DNA from: Bacteroidota bacterium
GTDB lineage: Bacteria > Bacteroidota > Bacteroidia > Chitinophagales > Chitinophagaceae
Length of the DNA stretch: 64,000 nucleotides
Assembly: GCA_028875875.1 (NCBI GenBank)
Contig: JAGWUV010000012.1
Location: 1-64,000 of the forward strand
Direction: 5' to 3'
The notes below the pieces were generated by a model. The model did no database searches. It had not been told where the DNA came from and saw only the letters and a program-made list of their open reading frames with translations. A program made the position numbers and the translations under genes. Of this stretch, positions 37,375-44,096 are shown in pieces; the first letter of the stretch is position 1, and every line of letters begins with the position of its first letter.

Positions 37375-38616
37375 ATGCCTATGAATAAATCTTTGGAGCG
37401 GCTTTGTTGCGTCATTACGGAAATAGTGAGCCCTGCACCCGGTCATTCAACCAATGAGGAGGAATACCTGCTGCATTGTCGTGCCCTGATTGAAGAGGAA
37501 TGTAACGGCATCAAAAACTTCCTGGTAGAAGAAGTTGTTCACCAGGCTCGTAAAGAACGGGTACTGGAGTTGCTCATTCAGCATTACCAGTCTTCCTTAA
37601 TTCATTTGATTGATACCGTTGCCGCATGGGATACACAAAAGGATGCAAACGCTTCAGCACTCAAATCATTCCTTTTATTAAAGCTGGATGATATCCTTTC
37701 ACATATCCGCTGCCGTTACGCCAGGTATTTCAATCTGAATGAAAAGGTTCCGTTGCAGTATTTACAGTTGCACAAGCAGCAGTTAGCAGCTAAAACAAAG
37801 CAGTTGCAAAAACACCTGCAGAAGCTGGGCTTAGCGGCAGAACTGGTCACCATTGTACTGCAACCATTGCAAACTTTGATCAGTGGTAAATCGCATAACA
37901 GCACGTATCGTGATCTCTCCTATTTTAAAATGATGCTGGAAGAATTACTAAGCTTCACGGCAGAAGCTTCCTGCGATAAGCTTTGTTTCGAATTTTGCCA
38001 GGTACTTATTTACATCAACTTCAATGCACATCGCTTCATTAATTATTATATCGAGCATATGTTTAAGGCCATCAATTATGATGATATGCCTGCTAAACTG
38101 GAAACCTATTCACTGCAACTAAAAGCACTCAACCAGCTTTTAACCAAACCCAATGCAGAGTTGATAACGGGCAGCATCTCCGTAAAACAGGCTTTGCAGC
38201 AATGGTTGCAGGAAGAAGTGATATGGCTGGAGAAGAGAGCGCAGTACACTTTATTTCCGCATCGGGTGCCATCGATAGTGAATGATGAACCTGCCTTGCC
38301 TAAACAAAAAATCGCTACTACCCTTTCTGTGGATGACCTGGCTTGCTTTATCAAACTGTTGGTAGAGTCGGGTATCATAGCCAATAAAACAGATACTGAA
38401 CTCATCACTATTATCTCTCAAACCTTCTCTACCCGTAAAACGGAAAACATTGCATATAAAAGCCTCTACAATAAATACCATAGCATCAATCCAAAATCTC
38501 CGGCCATGGTGAAGGACCTGCTCTTTAAAATGATCGATACATTAAGAAAGCTTTCTTTATTCTTTATAATGCTCCCACAATTCGTGCCGGTCGATATAGC
38601 TGTTGATCTCCTGTAA
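37375..38616 (+). CDS. RteC-like mobile-element protein
   Basis: About 413 aa from the ATG at 37375, preferred over one at 37273 that would add an unlike hydrophobic leader. It is rich in helices and Gln/Leu. The C-terminal part SVDDLACFIKLLVESGIIANKTDTELITIISQTFSTRKTENIAYKSLYNKYHSIN resembles the tail of RteC-type regulators and of hypothetical proteins that sit beside integrases in Bacteroidota elements. RteC in CTnDOT activates excision genes. Identity is only partial, and the call rests on this tail and on the position behind the integrase. Confidence 0.5.
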   Translation: MPMNKSLERLCCVITEIVSPAPGHSTNEEEYLLHCRALIEEECNGIKNFLVEEVVHQARKERVLELLIQHYQSSLIHLIDTVAAWDTQKDANASALKSFLLLKLDDILSHIRCRYARYFNLNEKVPLQYLQLHKQQLAAKTKQLQKHLQKLGLAAELVTIVLQPLQTLISGKSHNSTYRDLSYFKMMLEELLSFTAEASCDKLCFEFCQVLIYINFNAHRFINYYIEHMFKAINYDDMPAKLETYSLQLKALNQLLTKPNAELITGSISVKQALQQWLQEEVIWLEKRAQYTLFPHRVPSIVNDEPALPKQKIATTLSVDDLACFIKLLVESGIIANKTDTELITIISQTFSTRKTENIAYKSLYNKYHSINPKSPAMVKDLLFKMIDTLRKLSLFFIMLPQFVPVDIAVDLL

Positions 38617-38778
38617 ATAGTGCATAGAAAAGCCCGGATACCTCAACCAGTTCCGGGCTTCTGTTTCTAATAAATCTTGCAGTGTATTAAAACCCTGTAG
38701 TGAAAGCAGTTGCTTTAATGATTCACTCCAGGGCAAATCATGTACCGGTGTTTGTAATATGTCTGGTGTTTGATTCAT
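38557..38778 (-). CDS. orphan RNA polymerase alpha-CTD-like mini-protein
   Basis: 73 aa, almost all of it a helix-hairpin-helix fold like the C-terminal domain of RNA polymerase alpha. PVHDLPWSESLKQLLSLQGF aligns with the alpha-CTD start (PV-DL...LK). NTLQDLLETEARNWLRYPGFS matches the part ending in LL-x-x-P-x-[LF]-G-x-x-S, and HYLQEINSYI matches the last helix. The gene is on the opposite strand and its last 60 bp overlap the tail of the RteC-like gene. It could act as a nucleic-acid or polymerase-binding module. No such stand-alone protein is known to me from this class of island. Confidence 0.6.
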   Translation of the reverse strand: MNQTPDILQTPVHDLPWSESLKQLLSLQGFNTLQDLLETEARNWLRYPGFSMHYLQEINSYIDRHELWEHYKE

Positions 38779-38936
38779 GATGATGTATCCTCAAAAAAGT
38801 TCATTACTGCACTTCTCACACAAAAATAAATTTTTATTCAAATGCTTGCAAATAGTGCATTCTATTGGGGTGGCACAACCCCTGCCACTGTTTTAAAATG
38901 ATGTAATCAGCTTGGTTTGCAATCAAAATAAAGCCT

Positions 38937-39206
38937 ATGTCCGTTAACATCATTACACAGGAAGATCTGCTTGAATTCAGGATCAAATTACTGGAAGACA
39001 TCCGCAATTTACTCCACACCAAACCGGCCAAACCCAAGCAATGGCTTAAATCATCCGAAGTAAGAAAACTCTTGCAGATCTCTCCGGGTACTTTGCAAAA
39101 TCTTCGTATCAATGGTACACTTTCCTACACCAAAATCGGCAGCATCATTTACTATAACTACGATGATATCGAAGCGCTGCTCGAAGGCACCAAAGCCAGG
39201 AACTAA
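38937..39206 (+). CDS. excisionase-like helix-turn-helix protein
   Basis: 89 aa. A short helical N-terminus is followed by a MerR/HTH_17-type domain: QWLKSSEVRKLLQISPGTLQNLRINGTLSYTKIGSIIYYNYDDIEALL. The pattern of deciding helix, NLR/R-x-x-G-x-L and IGxxxYYxxxDI is typical of excisionase-like DNA-binding proteins in Bacteroidota elements. It probably controls excision or the genes next to it. It has its own ATG at 38937. Confidence 0.82.
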   Translation: MSVNIITQEDLLEFRIKLLEDIRNLLHTKPAKPKQWLKSSEVRKLLQISPGTLQNLRINGTLSYTKIGSIIYYNYDDIEALLEGTKARN

Positions 39207-39261
39207 ACAGTTGATCCTTATTCATCCAAAGACCAAAAACTAAAACCCAAAGGCCATTATT

Positions 39262-40233
39262 TTGAACTACATCAAACTACTCGCTGCATTCTTCGATAAG
39301 GTAGCTGCCGATGACAGGCTCAATCCTACGCATATCAGTATGTATGTGTCGCTCTTCCAGTTCTGGAATGCCAGCCGCTTCCAGAATCCTATCAGCATTT
39401 CCCGCGGGGAATTAATGAGGGTGAGTAAGATCAGTGCAAAAGCCACCTATCATAAATGCATGAGGGAATTGCATGAGTTCGGTTATGTAAGGTATCAGCC
39501 TTCTTACAATCCTTTTAAAGGTAGCCTGGTTTACCTGTTCAGTTTGCAGTCGGGTGATGAACAGGTATTGGAGAGCAGCCAGACTACTGCTGATACTGGT
39601 ACTGAACCGCTGGGGCTTGACCATACTAATAATTGGACTGGTACTGAACAGGCACAAGATCGCAGCTATACCAAAAAACAGTCAGGTACTGAACAAGCAC
39701 TAGTAGCACACCGTACTAAAATCGAAACAGGTTCTGAACAAGCACAAGAGCCTTATATAAACAGTATAAATAGTATAAACAAAACATATAGTGTGTGTGA
39801 GCACACACACGAGCACAACAATGATTTTTTACAAAAAAATTTTAAAAGCGACCTACCCTCCCCCTGCGGGGAGGGCAAGGGAGGGGCCGTAGAAACAAGA
39901 AAAGAAAAAAGTTGCGCTAAAAAAGAAAAGAAGGCGGAGAGGAATTTTATGGCACCGGGTTTACAGGAGGTAGTGGATTATTTTCTGCTGAAAGAATATT
40001 CTTCACTCGAAGCAGAAAAGTTCTTCAACTACTTCCAAAGCAATGGCTGGCTGGTGGGGGGTAAAACCAAAATGATCAACTGGCAGGCGGCTGCCCGCAA
40101 CTGGATACTTAACATTCCTAAGTTTTCAGCCACTATACCTAAAAGTTCAACTCCCGTTCCTAAAGGTGATCGGGTATTGAATGCAAAACAGTTGCACGCT
40201 TCCACTGAAAAAGAATACAATGAGCCTCTATGA
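39262..40233 (+). CDS. replication-initiator/DnaD-like protein of the island
   Basis: 323 aa with a TTG start (NYIKLLAAFFDKVAADDRLNPTHISMYVSLFQFWN is the natural N-terminus and no ATG fits). The first 95 residues form a winged-helix (SRGELMRVSKISAKATYHKCMRELHEFGYVRY). The middle has imperfect repeats of TGTEQAQ/SGTEQAL/TGSEQAQ. A DnaD-like C-terminal part (VVDYFLLKEYSSLEAEKFFNYFQSNGWLVGG) follows. A REP-like palindrome lies inside the linker. It overlaps the DnaC-like gene by 14 nt. Together they may form the island's replication initiator and helicase loader. Confidence 0.65.
   Translation: MNYIKLLAAFFDKVAADDRLNPTHISMYVSLFQFWNASRFQNPISISRGELMRVSKISAKATYHKCMRELHEFGYVRYQPSYNPFKGSLVYLFSLQSGDEQVLESSQTTADTGTEPLGLDHTNNWTGTEQAQDRSYTKKQSGTEQALVAHRTKIETGSEQAQEPYINSINSINKTYSVCEHTHEHNNDFLQKNFKSDLPSPCGEGKGGAVETRKEKSCAKKEKKAERNFMAPGLQEVVDYFLLKEYSSLEAEKFFNYFQSNGWLVGGKTKMINWQAAARNWILNIPKFSATIPKSSTPVPKGDRVLNAKQLHASTEKEYNEPL
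39855..39887. repeat. REP-like palindromic sequence inside a coding region
   Basis: A 33-bp GC-rich stretch with CTCCCCCTGCGGGGAG and a following AGGGAGGGG, a pattern of short interspersed palindromes common in Bacteroidota. It lies in the linker of the initiator-like protein and is read in frame as PSPCGEGKGG. Confidence 0.6.
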
Positions 40234-40888
40234 ATTGCACATGGCTTCTCCGGCTACTGCTACGAATGGTTCCGGTACGGGTACCATTCAGTGCCGCTAC
40301 AACTATGTAGAGGCATGGCAATGGCTGCAACAGAAAGGCCGGGAAACTTTTGGGAATGGTTTTCTTTTACATGAGGAAGATAAAGCGCCTATCCTGCTCC
40401 TGCTATGCTGGTTTCTTCGTGATGAAATAGCAGCGCCGCAGTTGGGCATAAGCTTACAGAAAGGCATACTCTTAACCGGACCGGTGGGCTGTGGTAAAAC
40501 AGCTCTCATGAAACTGATGCAGTATATCACTCAGCAACCTTTTATCATCAAGCCTTGCCGGGATATTGCTTTTGAGTTCATGGATGAAGGTTTCTCTACT
40601 ATCCTTAAATACAGTCGTGGCTTATCTGGCCAGCCCCGGGTATTTTGCTTTGATGATCTGGGCGTAGAAAGCAGCTTGAAATACTATGGCAATGAATGCA
40701 ATGTACTGGCAGAAGTATTGCTTTCGCGGTACGATCTGTTCATTGCTCATGGTTTGCTTACGCACATTACCACCAACCTGTCTGCCGGGGAAATAGAACA
40801 GGCCTACGGCAACCGTATCCGTAGCCGTATGCGGGAACAGTTTAACCTCGTTGCGTTTGATAAAGAGGCGGTGGATAAAAGAAGATAA
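40220..40888 (+). CDS. DnaC-like AAA+ ATPase (helicase loader)
   Basis: 222 aa from the ATG at 40220; a longer frame from 40181 adds 13 residues inside the previous gene. Walker A is ILLTGPVGCGKTALMKL, Walker B is RVFCFDDLGVES, and the sensor-like LTHITTNLSAGEIEQAYGNRIRSRMREQF ends with the arginine-finger type RIRSRM. These match DnaC/IstB-like ATPases. The gene overlaps the initiator-like gene by 14 nt, so the two are coupled. A role in loading a helicase on the island's replication origin is inference. Confidence 0.75.
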   Translation: MSLYELHMASPATATNGSGTGTIQCRYNYVEAWQWLQQKGRETFGNGFLLHEEDKAPILLLLCWFLRDEIAAPQLGISLQKGILLTGPVGCGKTALMKLMQYITQQPFIIKPCRDIAFEFMDEGFSTILKYSRGLSGQPRVFCFDDLGVESSLKYYGNECNVLAEVLLSRYDLFIAHGLLTHITTNLSAGEIEQAYGNRIRSRMREQFNLVAFDKEAVDKRR

Positions 40889-40991
40889 CGTGGATAAAAT
40901 GTTCTTCATCGTGCACAATTATATTCTAAATATTATTAAATTTACCCAATTAAAAAAGCGGGGGCAACGCTATACAAACTGCATAGAGTTT

Positions 40992-41243
40992 ATGAATATT
41001 TTCAACATCGGTCTCAACTTTAGTATCGGAGACAGGGTTTTATTTAATCCGGAAAAAGTAGAAATTTTTAAGAGTGAGACTAGTGCAGATAATCCCGACA
41101 TAAGAAAATATCAGGAGTTAGTTTTAGCAGGTATTGATCAGATTGGCATTGTAAAGGAACCTGGTGAAGATCTTACTTGGGTAACCTATCCGGATGGTTG
41201 GGAATTACCTGTACCTACAAAATATCTGTTAGCGGCACCCTAA
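40992..41243 (+). CDS. small hypothetical protein
   Basis: 83 aa from the ATG at 40992; the frame opens earlier at 40851, but that part overlaps the DnaC-like gene. The text FSIGDRVLFNPEKVEIFK ... GIVKEPGEDLTWVTYPDGWELPVPTKYLL has two Gly-turn beta segments, suggesting a small SH3/KOW-like barrel. No family is recognised. It lies 27 nt upstream of the XRE regulator. Confidence 0.6.
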   Translation: MNIFNIGLNFSIGDRVLFNPEKVEIFKSETSADNPDIRKYQELVLAGIDQIGIVKEPGEDLTWVTYPDGWELPVPTKYLLAAP

Positions 41244-41270
41244 ACTGCCGCTTTAAAATAATTACGTTAT

Positions 41271-41510
41271 ATGGAACTTAAATCAGCACCGTCTGAAAAA
41301 CACATACATGAGTTCCGGGAATCAATCGGACAAAAAATCCGGGAACTGAGAGAAAAAAAAGGCTATAGCCAGGATGCACTTGCTGAAATCATGCAGGTGC
41401 ATCGTTCTACTATATCCAAAGTAGAAACAGGCAAGTTTGCGATCACTGTTGATTATCTGATAAAGTTTGGCTGGTACCTTGATTTTGACATTGAGTTTAA
41501 TATCAAATAG
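41271..41510 (+). CDS. XRE-family HTH regulator (probable controller protein)
   Basis: 79 aa single helix-turn-helix: QKIRELREKKGYSQDALAEIMQVHRSTISKVETGKFAITVDYLIKFGWYL. The position just ahead of vsr and the methyltransferase fits a controller (C) protein of a restriction-modification system, which times nuclease expression after methylation. A perfect TGTGTTAACACA palindrome before the methyltransferase gene is a plausible target. The control role is inferred from context. Confidence 0.8.
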   Translation: MELKSAPSEKHIHEFRESIGQKIRELREKKGYSQDALAEIMQVHRSTISKVETGKFAITVDYLIKFGWYLDFDIEFNIK

Positions 41511-41523
41511 GAAGTGTAGTAAT

Positions 41524-41952
41524 ATGGCAGATGTTCATTCAAAAGAAACCAGAAGTTACAATATGAGCCGGATCAGATCCAGGGATACAAAACCTGAATT
41601 GCTGGTCAGGAAATATTTGTTTGCCAATGGTTTCAGATATAGGCTGCATGTAAAAGATTTGCCAGGTAAACCGGATATTGTGCTTCCAAAATACCACACT
41701 GTAATATTTGTCAATGGTTGCTTCTGGCATGGTCATGAAAATTGTAAATATTTTGTAATGCCCAAGACAAAAACAGAATGGTGGCAAAAAAAAATTGAAA
41801 GAAATAAGGAACTGGATATTGAAAATGAAAAAAAACTGAAGGGCTTGGGATGGCGTGTAATTAATTTATTTGAATGCCAGTTAAAGAAAAACAAAATAGA
41901 GCTTACATTAAAACAATTGCTGGATAAACTAACAATGAATACCAGTTTTTAG
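41524..41952 (+). CDS. vsr: very-short-patch mismatch repair endonuclease (Vsr)
   Basis: 142 aa from the ATG at 41524, 13 nt behind the regulator; an upstream start at 41467 would overlap it. MADVHSKETRSYNMSRIRSRDTKPELL matches the Vsr N-terminus. GKPDIVLPKY holds the catalytic Asp, and IFVNGCFWHGHENC with LFECQL match the Zn/His-bearing region. Vsr nicks at T:G mismatches left by deamination of 5-methylcytosine, so it repairs the mutations caused by the cytosine methyltransferase encoded next. This is a supporting member of the defence operon. Confidence 0.93.
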   Translation: MADVHSKETRSYNMSRIRSRDTKPELLVRKYLFANGFRYRLHVKDLPGKPDIVLPKYHTVIFVNGCFWHGHENCKYFVMPKTKTEWWQKKIERNKELDIENEKKLKGLGWRVINLFECQLKKNKIELTLKQLLDKLTMNTSF

Positions 41953-42044
41953 TATTGTGACATAATCTTTTCTGGAAATTGATAAGATTATACACCTATG
42001 TGAAATAAAAGCTAACAGATTTAAGTTTATCAGGTATAGTTTTA

Positions 42045-42056
42045 TGTGTTAACACA
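42045..42056. promoter_or_regulatory. candidate operator TGTGTTAACACA
   Basis: A perfect 12-bp palindrome 10 nt before the methyltransferase ATG, right behind a TAGTTTTA sequence that resembles a -7 box (42037-42044). A weaker CACctatGTG symmetry lies near 41993. Binding by the XRE regulator would cover the transcription start, but this is inference. Confidence 0.5.
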
Positions 42057-42066
42057 CCTAGGATAA

Positions 42067-43317
42067 ATGACAATGAATTATATAGACCTCTTTGCCGGTG
42101 CCGGCGGACTTTCTGAAGGATTTATTCGTGCAGGGTTTAATCCTGTTGCCCATGTTGAAATGGATGAAGCTGCTTGTTATTCACTAAAAACTCGCGTTGC
42201 CTATCATTATCTTAAGGCCAATAATAAATTTAAACACTATGCAGATTACCTGAGGGGAGATATCAACAGATCTGAACTTTATGAATTAATTCCAGATTCT
42301 ATTATAGACAGTGTTATTAACCTTTCAATAGGCGCAGATAATAATGAGAAAATTCATCGTTTGATTCAGAAGCAATTAGGAGATAAAGAAGTCGATCTGA
42401 TTATCGGTGGCCCTCCCTGTCAGGCTTACTCGTTGGTTGGCCGTGCAAGAAGTGAAAACAATATGAATGGAGATCCCAGGAACTACCTGTATGTTCAATA
42501 TGCCAAATACCTTGAGAAGTATAGGCCAAAAATGTTTGTATTTGAAAATGTCCTTGGCTTAAAATCTGCAAAAGGAGGTTTGTATTTAAAGAATATGGAA
42601 AAACTCTTTTTAAAGAAGGGTTATAAGATGGAATTGTTTACCGTTGAAGCAAATCAGTTTGGTGTTCTTCAAAACCGAAAACGTGTGATAATAATTGGAT
42701 GGAAGAACGATTTTATACCTAACATTCCCAACTTGGAAAGTATTAATGAATACTCTTCATTTCAGGTAGGTGAAATATTTTCGGATTTACCATTTTTAGC
42801 AGCAGGAGAAGGTGTTGATAAATACCAGCATTATAGCAACAAGGCTAGTAAATATCTTGTACAAAATCACATGAGAAATGGCATAGATGTGCTGACTCAG
42901 CATATTGCTAGGCCTCATACAAAGCAGGATAAAGAAATTTATAGAATTGCAGTAAATAAATGGGAAAAGGAAAAAAAGCGGCTCGACTATAATGACCTTC
43001 CTGAACGTTTGAAAACTCATAAAAACAGACATTCGTTTTTTGACCGCTTTAAAGTAGTTGCTCCTGATCTGAATTATTCACAGACAGTGGTTGCGCATAT
43101 TGCAAAAGATGGGCACTACTACATTCATCCGGATATTGAACAGAATCGGTCAATTAGTGTGAGAGAAGCAGCTCGGTTACAATCTTTTCCAGATGATTAT
43201 TATTTTGAAGGTGTAAAAGAAACTGCTAACAGAACAGCAGCTTTTAAACAAATTGGAAATGCTGTGCCGCCACTAATGGCACAAGCATTAGCAAAGACAA
43301 TCAGCCAATTCTTTTAA
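42067..43317 (+). CDS. dcm: DNA C5-cytosine methyltransferase
   Basis: 416 aa. Motif I is YIDLFAGAGGLSEGFIRAGF, motif IV with the catalytic Cys is IIGGPPCQAYSLVGRA, motif VI is FVFENVLGL, motif VIII is NQFGVLQNRKRVIIIGW and motif X is AFKQIGNAVPPLMAQALA. All key motifs are intact. An insertion after motif II-III (about 45-115) differs from small type II enzymes, and the target-recognition part between motifs VIII and IX decides specificity, which is unknown. It overlaps the DUF3883 gene by 1 nt. It likely marks self DNA for the downstream nucleases. Confidence 0.93.
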   Translation: MTMNYIDLFAGAGGLSEGFIRAGFNPVAHVEMDEAACYSLKTRVAYHYLKANNKFKHYADYLRGDINRSELYELIPDSIIDSVINLSIGADNNEKIHRLIQKQLGDKEVDLIIGGPPCQAYSLVGRARSENNMNGDPRNYLYVQYAKYLEKYRPKMFVFENVLGLKSAKGGLYLKNMEKLFLKKGYKMELFTVEANQFGVLQNRKRVIIIGWKNDFIPNIPNLESINEYSSFQVGEIFSDLPFLAAGEGVDKYQHYSNKASKYLVQNHMRNGIDVLTQHIARPHTKQDKEIYRIAVNKWEKEKKRLDYNDLPERLKTHKNRHSFFDRFKVVAPDLNYSQTVVAHIAKDGHYYIHPDIEQNRSISVREAARLQSFPDDYYFEGVKETANRTAAFKQIGNAVPPLMAQALAKTISQFF

Positions 43318-44096
43318 TGGAACCAACACACAAACTAACCCTTTACATTTCATACTACTTGTCAAGATTCAATAACGAAGCTCTTGATAATCTAGGTTAT
43401 ACTACATGGAATAACGCATTTGAGGACATAGGGAAAAGGCTAAATGTTAAGCCTCATTCTGTAAAAAATTGGAGAGATGAATTTGACCCATTATTTGGTC
43501 ATCGTGCAGGCTGGTACCAAAGGCCAATGAGCCCAAGTCGAGTTAAAGTTGTACAGGCGCTTGAAGATTTAAATGAATCCCAAATTAGAGGTATTGCAAC
43601 TGATATATTAACTGGGAAAATTAAATCAGACCCTGAGGAAGTGGAACAGCTACTTTCGATAGTTACAGATGATACAAAAGATAAGATTCCCCGAAAATTT
43701 ATTTTGAGAGCACCAACGGGCAAAGCGGCTGAAAATTATTTTATTCAATATTACAAAGAAACATTTAACCCAATAAAAGGCACTTTGATCGACTGCAGAG
43801 ATTTAGGATGCGGCTATGACTTTAAAATCGAATCAAATGGTTCAAAGACTTATATTGAAGTTAAAGGATTGGCTGATTTTTCAGGTGGGGTTTTGTTTAC
43901 CGATAAGGAATGGCAAGTAGCAACCGAAAAAGGAGAAGATTTCTTTTTGTGTATTATAAAAAATGTCAACGAAAATCCTGAAATCAATTTTATTCAAAAT
44001 CCAGCTTTTAAAATAAAGCCAAAGAAAAATATTTATACAACAATTCAAATAAATTGGAGTGTAACTGAAAAAGACTTAAACACGCTCAATGCTTGA
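43317..44096 (+). CDS. DUF3883-type PD-(D/E)XK protein of the defence operon
   Basis: 259 aa. The N-terminal half (about 1-110, with NAFEDIGKRLNVKPHSVKNWRDEFDP) looks like a DNA-binding helical domain. The C-terminal half is the DUF3883 fold: GKAAENYFIQYYKE, LGCGYDFKI and TYIEVKGLADFSGG provide the D...ExK pattern of PD-(D/E)XK nucleases. It could be the restriction nuclease or its specificity part. It overlaps the GHKL ATPase gene by 8 nt and the methyltransferase by 1 nt, so it is translated with them. Confidence 0.8.
   Translation: MEPTHKLTLYISYYLSRFNNEALDNLGYTTWNNAFEDIGKRLNVKPHSVKNWRDEFDPLFGHRAGWYQRPMSPSRVKVVQALEDLNESQIRGIATDILTGKIKSDPEEVEQLLSIVTDDTKDKIPRKFILRAPTGKAAENYFIQYYKETFNPIKGTLIDCRDLGCGYDFKIESNGSKTYIEVKGLADFSGGVLFTDKEWQVATEKGEDFFLCIIKNVNENPEINFIQNPAFKIKPKKNIYTTIQINWSVTEKDLNTLNA

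Noticed and set aside
40851-40991. Upstream extension of the small protein at 40992 and of the neighbouring genes
   Set aside because: The extension overlaps the DnaC-like gene and has no family-like sequence, so the later ATG was chosen.
41467-41523. Upstream start of vsr
   Set aside because: It would overlap the XRE gene and add residues not found in the Vsr family; the ATG at 41524 gives the exact family N-terminus.
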